Below are positions 1 to 6,001 of a stretch of 7,988 bases of DNA, one piece after another. The stretch lies in NCBI GenBank assembly GCA_002841035.1, contig PHDR01000119.1, positions 1 to 7,988 of the forward strand, given 5' to 3'. Numbering within the stretch: position 1 is the first letter of the stretch; the number at the start of each line of letters is the position of its first letter. Source of the DNA: Bacteroidetes bacterium HGW-Bacteroidetes-12. GTDB lineage: Bacteria > Bacteroidota > Bacteroidia > Flavobacteriales_E > Vicingaceae. The notes beneath the pieces are model-generated. The model ran no database searches and had not been told where the DNA came from. It saw only the letters and a list, made by a program, of their open reading frames with translations. The position numbers were made by a program, and so were the translations under genes.

Positions 1-16
1 CTAAAGAATAGTAAAA

Positions 17-1216
17 ATGCTTAAAAGCAAACATATTCTTCTTGGTATTTCAGGCGGAATTGCTGCTTATAAAACACCCTTACTTGTTCGTTTATTAATA
101 AAAAATGGAGCAACTGTAAAGGTTATCCTAACTCCTTCTGCAGTTGATTTTGTTACACCACTAACTTTAGCAACTGTTTCTAAGAATGAAGTATTTATTG
201 AATTTTTTAATAAAGAAACAGGCGTTTGGAACAACCATGTTGAATTAGCACTTTGGGCCGATTTATTTATTGTTGCTCCAGCAACAGCAAACACCATTGC
301 TAAAATGGCAAATGGAATTTGTGATAACTTATTGTTAGCAACTTATTTTTCTGCTAAAAGCCAAGTTATGATTGCCCCAGCAATGGATGTTGATATGTTT
401 CAACATCCAACATTAAAAGCAAACTTAGTTAAATTAAACGCTTTTGGAAATACCATTTTGCCCTCACCAAAAGGAGAGTTAGCTAGTGGGATTGATGCCG
501 AAGGAAGAATGAGTGAACCTGAGTTTATTTATAACAATGTACTAGATTTCTTTAATACAGCTCAAGTTTTAAAAAAAAAAAGAGTACTCATAACAGCAGG
601 TCCAACCATAGAAAAAATTGATCCAGTTCGTTTTATCAGTAACTTTTCTACAGGAAAAATGGGTGTAGAGTTAGCCAACAGAGCTGCTCAACTAGGAGCC
701 GATGTTGATTTAATAATAGGACCAACAAATTTAACAACACCATCTTCGATTAATCGAATAAACGTATTATCCGCTCAAGAAATGTATGATGAAGTTCATA
801 AAAAAGTAGTTTCGGCAGATATTATTATCATGGCTGCAGCTGTTGCCGATTTTACACCTAAACTTAAATCAACAACCAAAATAAAAAAAACAACTCAAAA
901 AGAAAATATATTATCTAATTTAGAGTTAGTTCCAACAAAAGATATTTTAACTTCTGTTGGGAATATTAAAACAAAAAAACAACTATTGGTTGGATTTGCA
1001 TTGGAAACAGACAATGAGCTTAAAAATGCAAAAGATAAATTGAAAAGAAAAAAATTAGATTATATTGTTTTAAATTCGTTGAATGATAGCGGTGCAGGTT
1101 TTGAATATGAAACCAATAAAATAACTATTATTGGAAAAAACAATATTGAAAAATCATTTTCTTTAAAATCAAAAACGGAAGTGGCTAAAGATATTTTTGA
1201 AACAATACTTAATTAG
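17..1216 (+). CDS. coaBC: Bifunctional phosphopantothenoylcysteine decarboxylase / phosphopantothenate-cysteine ligase
   Basis: Makes 4'-phosphopantetheine for coenzyme A in two steps: the CoaB half joins 4'-phosphopantothenate to cysteine using a nucleotide, and the CoaC half decarboxylates the product with FMN. The 399-residue length is normal for the fused cytosolic enzyme. Visible in the CoaC half (about 1-180) are GISGGIAAYK near the N-terminus, active-site His74 in NHVEL, PAMDVDM at 121-127 and GRMSEP at 163-168. Visible in the CoaB half (about 187-399) are AGPTIEKIDPVRFISN (Asn209), STGKMG, AAAVADFTP and a Lys cluster at 288-291. Compared with E. coli Dfp, Asn125 is replaced by Asp124 and catalytic Cys158 by Ser157; I suspect both are normal for this phylum but cannot verify it. 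A run of 11 A (571-581) lies at the domain junction. The ATG start gives the complete N-terminal FMN-binding strand. In Flavobacteriia this gene often follows bamD and rpoZ; the 16 bases before it could hold the stop of such a gene. Confidence 0.96.
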   Translation: MLKSKHILLGISGGIAAYKTPLLVRLLIKNGATVKVILTPSAVDFVTPLTLATVSKNEVFIEFFNKETGVWNNHVELALWADLFIVAPATANTIAKMANGICDNLLLATYFSAKSQVMIAPAMDVDMFQHPTLKANLVKLNAFGNTILPSPKGELASGIDAEGRMSEPEFIYNNVLDFFNTAQVLKKKRVLITAGPTIEKIDPVRFISNFSTGKMGVELANRAAQLGADVDLIIGPTNLTTPSSINRINVLSAQEMYDEVHKKVVSADIIIMAAAVADFTPKLKSTTKIKKTTQKENILSNLELVPTKDILTSVGNIKTKKQLLVGFALETDNELKNAKDKLKRKKLDYIVLNSLNDSGAGFEYETNKITIIGKNNIEKSFSLKSKTEVAKDIFETILN

Positions 1217-1220
1217 TGTC

Positions 1221-1273
1221 TGAGTTAGAATGTCCGATTTCTTCGTTATTATCAATCTCGAACATTCAACTCA
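1221..1273. repeat. Imperfect inverted repeat / hairpin downstream of coaBC
   Basis: The arms TGAGTTAGAATGTCCGA (1221-1237) and TCGAACATTCAACTCA (1258-1273) are reverse complements except for one bulged A and one mismatch, enclosing a 20-nt loop. As minus-strand RNA the mismatch becomes a G-U pair. It begins 5 bases after the coaBC stop. No T-run follows directly on the + strand, so it is not a classical intrinsic terminator. It could be a structured 3' UTR or part of a small decayed mobile element together with the next inverted repeat. Confidence 0.55.
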
Positions 1274-1299
1274 AACGCTCAATTTTATGGGCAAATTCT

Positions 1300-1354
1300 A
1301 ATTAGAGTCTGTCTTTTTAGTCAAGAGATAGAACTCTAAAGACAGAGTCTAATT
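1300..1354. repeat. Second imperfect inverted repeat, just upstream of porD
   Basis: Two 21-nt arms (1300-1320 and 1334-1354) pair at 18 of 21 positions around a 13-nt loop; both share the core TCTGTCTTT or its complement. The outer end AATTAGAGTCTG also resembles AATTAGTGTCTG at 1211-1222, which overlaps the coaBC stop. The whole stretch 1211-1354 therefore has related, inverted ends. The structure finishes 13 bases before the chosen porD ATG and could affect its translation. Its function is unknown. Confidence 0.5.
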
Positions 1355-1367
1355 GATAAAAGTTATT

Positions 1368-2282
1368 ATGGAACAATTGTTATTAACGATAAAAAAAATA
1401 AGTTTTTTAATACTGCTTTTAATGGGTAGCATATTTTCTTTTGCTCAAGAACTTAATTGTAGTGTACAAATAAATTCATCTCAAGTTCAAGCCACAGATA
1501 AAAGTGTTTTTGATGCGATGCAAAAGAATATTTTTGAGTTTATGAATAGTCTGAAATGGACAAATAACATTTATCAACCCAATGAACGAATAGAGTGCTC
1601 CATACTAATTAATGTGAATGAACAGTCATCACCAACTACGTTTAAAGCTTCCATACAGGTTCAATCCAGAAGACCTATTTTTAATAGTTCTTATAATTCA
1701 ACATTACTCAATCACATTGATAAAGAATTTGATTTTACATTTAATGAGTTTGATAATTTACAATATTCAGAAACATCTTTTCTAAACAATCTAACCTCTG
1801 TGTTGGCTTTTTATGCTTATGTTATTATCGGATTGGATTATGATACATATTCCTTAAAAGGAGGAACACCATACTTTATTGAAGCACAAAAAATTGTGTC
1901 AAATGCACAAGGAGCTAGAGAAGCAGGTTGGAAAGCTTTTGAAAGCAATGCAAACCGATATTGGATTATTCAAGACTTATTACATCCAACTCACGAACCG
2001 CTTCGCCAGTGTTATTATGAATATCACCGATTGGGATTTGATGTAATGGCAAAAGATGTTGCTGCAGGTAGAGTAGTGGTATTAGAAAGCCTGAAATTAT
2101 TGGATAAAGTCTATAAAGCTAAACCAGGAGCATTTCAATTGCAATCTTTTTTTAATGCCAAAGCAGATGAAATTGTAAACTTATTTAAAGACGCATTAGT
2201 GAATGAAAAAAACGAGGTGCTTACATTGTTAGACAGAATTAATCCGATGAACGCAAGTAAGTATAAGGCAATTAAAAAGTAA
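1368..2282 (+). CDS. porD: DUF4835 family exported protein (PorD-like, type IX secretion associated)
   Basis: Exported protein of the DUF4835 family, which some annotation pipelines label type IX secretion system protein PorD; its molecular role is not established. I chose the ATG at 1368 (304 residues) over an in-frame TTG at 1353 that falls inside a hairpin arm. The ATG yields a clean signal peptide: a basic start (KK at 9-10), a hydrophobic core ISFLILLLMG and probable signal peptidase I cleavage in SFAQE near residue 26. Family hallmarks are ELNCSVQIN right after cleavage, KWTNNIYQPNERIECSILI (63-81), FYAYVIIGLDYDTYS (148-162), GWKAFES..NRYWIIQDLLHPTHEPLR (188-213) and YYEYHRLGFDVM (216-227). 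The mature protein is soluble, without further membrane helices or a T9SS C-terminal signal, so it probably works in the periplasm. The coaBC-DUF4835-recN order is common in Flavobacteriia. The family call is firm; the T9SS role rests on recalled annotation. Confidence 0.85.
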   Translation: MEQLLLTIKKISFLILLLMGSIFSFAQELNCSVQINSSQVQATDKSVFDAMQKNIFEFMNSLKWTNNIYQPNERIECSILINVNEQSSPTTFKASIQVQSRRPIFNSSYNSTLLNHIDKEFDFTFNEFDNLQYSETSFLNNLTSVLAFYAYVIIGLDYDTYSLKGGTPYFIEAQKIVSNAQGAREAGWKAFESNANRYWIIQDLLHPTHEPLRQCYYEYHRLGFDVMAKDVAAGRVVVLESLKLLDKVYKAKPGAFQLQSFFNAKADEIVNLFKDALVNEKNEVLTLLDRINPMNASKYKAIKK

Positions 2283-2362
2283 AACAATACAAGGGATTAA
2301 AAACAACTATTACCTAGTTAAAAACTAATCAAACTTCAATCTTTTTTTCTACTAAAAACATG

Positions 2363-2370
2363 TATTTTTG
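2363..2370 (+). promoter_or_regulatory. Candidate Bacteroidota -7 promoter element for recN
   Basis: TATTTTTG matches the TAnnTTTG consensus used by the Bacteroidota primary sigma factor. It leaves a 34-nt A/T-rich leader before the recN ATG. A T-run at 2342-2348 sits about where a -33 element would be, but no exact TTTG is present. This suggests recN can be transcribed separately from porD. Confidence 0.5.
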
Positions 2371-2404
2371 AGTTGGAATTAAAAAACAATATTCATCATC
2401 AATT

Positions 2405-4063
2405 ATGCTTCAATCTCTCCTCATTAAAAATTATGCTATTATCGAGCAACTTCAGCTTGATTTCAATAATGATTTTACAGTTATTACAGGTGAAACAGGA
2501 GCAGGGAAGTCTATTCTTTTAGGTGCATTATCACTCATTTTGGGACAAAGAGCAGACGTTTCAGTGTTGAATGATAAAACAAAAAAATGTGTGGTTGAAG
2601 GAAGTTTTATTATTAGTGAAACAAAATTTAGATCCTTCTTTGAACAACATGAATTGGATTTTGAAACGCCAACTGTTATCAGAAGAGAAATTAGTGATAA
2701 TGGTAAATCTAGAGCTTTTATAAATGATACTCCAGTAAATCTTACTGCCACAAAAGAGCTTACAACAGCCCTCTTCGATATTCATTCTCAACATCAAACA
2801 CTAGAATTAAATTCTTCCGATTTTCAGTTGGAAGTAATTGATTCCTTTGCTGCATTAATTGATGAAACAATTGCTTATCAGCAAGCATTCAAAAGCTATC
2901 AACAACTTAAAAGAGAATATGAACAACTAGTTAATAAAGAGGTTGCAGCAAAGAATGACATGGATTATCTTTTATTTCAAATCAATGAATTAGTAGAATT
3001 TAAACTACAACCCAATGAACAACAAGAAATAGAAGGTCAACTAGAAATTATTAACAATGCAGAACAAATTATTAATGCATTAGAACTTACCTCTAATCAA
3101 CTTTTGGCATCTGAAGATAACATTGTTGGAAAGTTAACAACAATTACTTCGGCAATAGGCAAAATTGCACATTGTTCTGATGCATTTCAACAACTGCACG
3201 AACGATTAACATCAGCTCTTATAGAATTGAAAGACATTGCTGTTGAAACAGAAAATGAACTAACATCAATGGATGTTGATGTTTCTAAGTCCGAATATCT
3301 TAACAACAGATTAAATGCAATCTATTCATTAACCCAAAAACATCGATTACAAAATTCTGACGAACTTGTTGAACTTCAAAAGCAATTAGAACTTCAATTG
3401 TTAGAGATAAACTTAGCCGATGATAAAATTAAACAGCTTCAAACAGAGATAGAACAAACAAAAAAAGAGTTGTTAAAAGAGGCTACAATCATTTCCAATA
3501 AAAGAAAAGCTTGTTTTAAGGAATTAGAGGTAAATATTACATCTAATTTAACAGAATTAGGTATGAAAGATGCCATTTTTAAGGTAGATCAAACTACCAA
3601 TAATCAGCTTACAGAAAAAGGAATAGATATAGTAGATTTTCTTTTTTCGGCAAATAAAGGATTTGCTCCAAAATCGTTAAGTAAAACAGCTTCAGGAGGA
3701 GAACTATCAAGGTTAATGTTAACTATAAAATCCATTTTAGCAAAAAACTCATCCATACAAACCATTGTTTTTGATGAAATAGATACAGGAGTTTCTGGTG
3801 ATATTGCTTATAAAATGGCTTCTATTATGCAACAAATGAGCAAAAAAATACAAATTATAGCCATTACTCATTTGCCGCAAGTGGCAGCAAAAGGAAATAC
3901 ACATTTTAAAATTTACAAGGAAAATAATAAAGAAAAAACGCTCACATTAATGAAAAAATTATCGTTGGAAGATAGGGTAGATGAAATTGCCAAAATGTTG
4001 AGCGGAAAAGAACTTACCAATGCTGCAAAAGAAAACGCTAGAAACTTGTTGGCAATTGGTTAA
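2405..4063 (+). CDS. recN: DNA repair protein RecN (SMC-like ATPase)
   Basis: SMC-family ATPase involved in recombinational repair of double-strand breaks, thought to hold broken DNA together and assist RecA on the nucleoid. The 552 residues match the family length. The split ABC ATPase head is complete. Its N-terminal lobe has the Walker A motif GETGAGKS at 29-36 and IHSQHQTLELN at 126-136. Two coiled-coil arms rich in Gln, Glu, Lys and Leu follow (about 150-235 and 260-375). The C-terminal lobe has the signature TASGGELSRLM at 428-438, Walker B IVFDEIDTGVSG at 454-465 and the switch His489 in ITHLPQVAAKG. The start is fixed by MLQSLLIKNYAIIE, the usual RecN opening (core LxIKNYAxIE). It has its own candidate promoter and lies 122 bases after porD. 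No LexA-type operator was recognised. Confidence 0.97.
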   Translation: MLQSLLIKNYAIIEQLQLDFNNDFTVITGETGAGKSILLGALSLILGQRADVSVLNDKTKKCVVEGSFIISETKFRSFFEQHELDFETPTVIRREISDNGKSRAFINDTPVNLTATKELTTALFDIHSQHQTLELNSSDFQLEVIDSFAALIDETIAYQQAFKSYQQLKREYEQLVNKEVAAKNDMDYLLFQINELVEFKLQPNEQQEIEGQLEIINNAEQIINALELTSNQLLASEDNIVGKLTTITSAIGKIAHCSDAFQQLHERLTSALIELKDIAVETENELTSMDVDVSKSEYLNNRLNAIYSLTQKHRLQNSDELVELQKQLELQLLEINLADDKIKQLQTEIEQTKKELLKEATIISNKRKACFKELEVNITSNLTELGMKDAIFKVDQTTNNQLTEKGIDIVDFLFSANKGFAPKSLSKTASGGELSRLMLTIKSILAKNSSIQTIVFDEIDTGVSGDIAYKMASIMQQMSKKIQIIAITHLPQVAAKGNTHFKIYKENNKEKTLTLMKKLSLEDRVDEIAKMLSGKELTNAAKENARNLLAIG

Positions 4064-4078
4064 AAATTAGACATACGA

Positions 4079-4102
4079 TATAATTTATTACAATAAATTA
4101 TA
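4079..4102. terminator. AT-only perfect palindrome after recN, possible weak terminator
   Basis: TATAATTTATT (4079-4089) and AATAAATTATA (4092-4102) are perfect 11-base reverse complements separated by two bases, followed by the T-rich ATTTATTTTA. It starts 15 bases after the recN stop and 41 bases before the fabI -7 element. The position suits a terminator for recN, but the stem has no G-C pairs and is thermodynamically weak. It may instead be an AT-rich promoter-upstream or DNA-bending sequence. Confidence 0.3.
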
Positions 4103-4142
4103 ATTTATTTTAAACAATAACACTTTATTTTATTTATCTCAC

Positions 4143-4150
4143 TATATTTG
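4143..4150 (+). promoter_or_regulatory. Candidate Bacteroidota -7 promoter element for fabI
   Basis: TATATTTG matches TAnnTTTG exactly and lies 35 bases before the fabI ATG, nearly the same distance as the recN element. The leader between them is A-rich with no Shine-Dalgarno sequence, as expected for highly expressed Bacteroidota genes. No convincing -33 TTTG was found. Confidence 0.55.
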
Positions 4151-4185
4151 TGAACGAATAAAAAAATAAAGAAACAAACAGTATT

Positions 4186-4995
4186 ATGTCTTATAACTTA
4201 TTAAAAGGAAAAAAAGGAATCATCTTCGGAGCCTTAAACGATCAATCAATTGCATGGAAGGTAGCAGAAAGAGCTTACGAAGAAGGTGCTGAATTTATAC
4301 TAACAAATGCTCCTGTAGCAATTAGAATGGGAGAATTGGATGCGTTGGCAAAAAAAACAAAATCAGACGTTATTCCAGCAGATGCCACTTCAATTGAAGA
4401 CTTAGAAAAGTTGTTTGACGCTGCAATTAAAAAATTCGGTAAAATTGATTTTATCTTACATTCAATAGGAATGTCTATCAATGTTCGTAAAGGAATTCCT
4501 TATACCGAAAGCAATTATGAGTTCTACATGAAAGGAATGGATATTTCTTCCGTATCTTTCCATAAAGTTATGAAAGTAGCCATGCAAAAAGAAGTTATGA
4601 ATGAATGGGGTTCTATTATCGCACTTTCTTACATTGCAGCACAACGTGTTTTCCCTAATTACAATGATATGTCAAATGCAAAAGCATTATTAGAATCAAT
4701 TGCTCGTAATTTTGGTTATTATTTTGGTGAGAAAAACAAAGTAAGAGTTAATACCATTTCTCAATCTCCAACAGCAACTACAGCAGGAAGTGGAGTTGCT
4801 GGATTTGATTCTTTTATTAACTATGCTGAAGATATGTCGCCACTTGGAAATGCGAGTGCATTGGCTTGTGCCGATTATTGCGTATCTCTTTTTTCTGACT
4901 TAACTAAATATGTAACCATGCAGAATTTGTTTCACGATGGAGGTTTTTCTAGTGTTGGCGTGAGTCAAAAAGTAATGGATAGATTTGGTAAATAA
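4186..4995 (+). CDS. fabI: Enoyl-[acyl-carrier-protein] reductase (NADH), FabI type
   Basis: Catalyses the last reduction of each fatty-acid elongation cycle, trans-2-enoyl-ACP to acyl-ACP with NAD(P)H, in the cytosolic type II system. The 269 residues have the divergent SDR fold of FabI: the N-terminal nucleotide-binding segment GALNDQSIAWKVA (15-27), LHSIG at 91-95, and the catalytic Tyr149, Tyr159, Lys166. These match E. coli Tyr146, Tyr156 and Lys163 in spacing (Y-x9-Y-x6-K), with the YNDMSNAKALLES context. Positions aligned by eye to E. coli Gly93, Met159 and Phe203, sites where triclosan-resistance changes occur, are Gly95, Met162 and Phe207, so nothing suggests intrinsic resistance. 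It ends with the usual HDGGFSSVG. The gene has its own promoter candidate and converges with the downstream glycosyltransferase, the stop codons being one base apart. Confidence 0.96.
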   Translation: MSYNLLKGKKGIIFGALNDQSIAWKVAERAYEEGAEFILTNAPVAIRMGELDALAKKTKSDVIPADATSIEDLEKLFDAAIKKFGKIDFILHSIGMSINVRKGIPYTESNYEFYMKGMDISSVSFHKVMKVAMQKEVMNEWGSIIALSYIAAQRVFPNYNDMSNAKALLESIARNFGYYFGEKNKVRVNTISQSPTATTAGSGVAGFDSFINYAEDMSPLGNASALACADYCVSLFSDLTKYVTMQNLFHDGGFSSVGVSQKVMDRFGK

Positions 4996-4996
4996 A

Positions 4997-6001
4997 TCAA
5001 CAAAAAAAGAAAAAATCCCTACCTTGTAAAAGATTCATTTCTCCAAGAAATTTTTTAATGTCTTCCTGAAATTCTGCATTAGCAACAGTTATTATGCTTT
5101 GGTAATTTTTGTAATTATCAACTGTTTTATAATCAAGCATAAGCTGATTGTAAATGTGTTTTCCAATTTTTTTTGGATTATCACAAATCCAATCAAAAGG
5201 TATTTTTTTTTCAATTAGATGCTTAGCAATATTTTTTCCTTTTTTGCCTGCACCCCACAATATTAGTTTTTTAGATTTTTCATAATCAATAGCTAAAAAA
5301 TGACTTATTTTTATGTTAATAAAACTACTGTCGGCATAGTGAGCATCATTTCGAGAGGTGCGTTCAGGGTAATCTCTCCAATAATGGAGTATTTCTTGAC
5401 TAGGAATACATTTTAGGTTGTTTTTATAAAAACGAAAGGTTAAATCATAATCTTCTGGATAAATAGTAGAATTAAAACCGCCACAAACATCAAAATCTTC
5501 TCTATAAATCATCCAGCAAGGAGAAGCAACAACACATTCCTTATAAATATCAGAAAAGTTTGTTCCATTTTGGGTGAGTTCATTGAGCCATGTTTCATAT
5601 CTTTTATATCCATCACCAAGAGGAGCAGCAGAAAAATAGTTAACTAATCCTAATGCTAAATGACTTTTTCCTGCGTGAAGTAACTGTTTTTTCTGGGTTG
5701 CTAATCTATTTGTAGCCATAATATCATCAGCATCCATACGGGTTAATAAATTCCCTGTACTTTTGGCATAACCCATTTGTAGTGCGTCAATAATCCCATT
5801 TCCTGAATTAGTTATCACTTTTATTCTATTGTCGTTTTTAGCAAAAGAAGTTAAAATTTCTTGCGTATTGTCGGTAGAATTATCATTTACAGCAAGTAAC
5901 TCCCAATTTTTTTCAGTTTGGTTTATTATAGAATTTAGGGTTTCGGGTAAAAAATGGGCTGCGTTTTTTACGGGCATTATAATAGAAATTTTATTTTCCA
6001 T
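4997..6001 (-). CDS. Family 2 glycosyltransferase with C-terminal Rossmann-like domain
   Basis: Probably transfers a sugar from a nucleotide-sugar donor to an unknown acceptor at the cytoplasmic face, for surface polysaccharide or glycan assembly. The GT-A domain (about 1-235) shows ISIIMPVKNAAHFLPETL at the start, Asp40 in VNDNSTDNT, the metal-binding DAD at 90-92 in TRMDADD, and a likely catalytic-base region YPEDYDL with Glu183-Asp184. WRDYPERTSR (208-217) follows, a signature of one GT2 subgroup. Residues 244-334 form a second domain: KLILWGAGKKGKNIAKHL is a glycine-rich nucleotide-binding loop and ICDNPKKIGKHI resembles PglD-type or epimerase-like Rossmann modules. No membrane helix is seen. 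Its ATG overlaps the stop of the peroxidase gene (TAATG), so it is probably translated by re-initiation from the same mRNA. Its 3' end encodes RDFFFFC from a nearly pure T tract. The substrate is unknown. Confidence 0.85.
   Translation of the reverse strand: MENKISIIMPVKNAAHFLPETLNSIINQTEKNWELLAVNDNSTDNTQEILTSFAKNDNRIKVITNSGNGIIDALQMGYAKSTGNLLTRMDADDIMATNRLATQKKQLLHAGKSHLALGLVNYFSAAPLGDGYKRYETWLNELTQNGTNFSDIYKECVVASPCWMIYREDFDVCGGFNSTIYPEDYDLTFRFYKNNLKCIPSQEILHYWRDYPERTSRNDAHYADSSFINIKISHFLAIDYEKSKKLILWGAGKKGKNIAKHLIEKKIPFDWICDNPKKIGKHIYNQLMLDYKTVDNYKNYQSIITVANAEFQEDIKKFLGEMNLLQGRDFFFFC

Noticed and set aside
1..16. End of an upstream gene (rpoZ expected from typical gene order)
   Set aside because: A TAA (2-4) or TAG (9-11) could be its stop, but 16 bases are too few to support a gene call.
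67..297. Minus-strand frame opposite coaBC
   Set aside because: Lies wholly inside the conserved FMN-binding domain; low-complexity product without a family.
1353..1367. TTG start giving five extra residues on the DUF4835/PorD-like protein
   Set aside because: The TTG lies in the arm of a hairpin, and the ATG at 1368 gives a standard signal peptide; extra residues MIKVI add nothing recognisable.
2322..2334. Small palindrome TAGTT-AAA-AACTA (approximate position) after porD as a terminator
   Set aside because: Only five A/T-rich base pairs and no adjacent T-run; within chance for this base composition.
2452..2797. Two minus-strand frames opposite recN
   Set aside because: Shadow frames within the conserved RecN ATPase head, with no recognisable protein features.
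4275..4644. Minus-strand frames opposite fabI
   Set aside because: Antisense to the conserved FabI core; no start context or homology seen.
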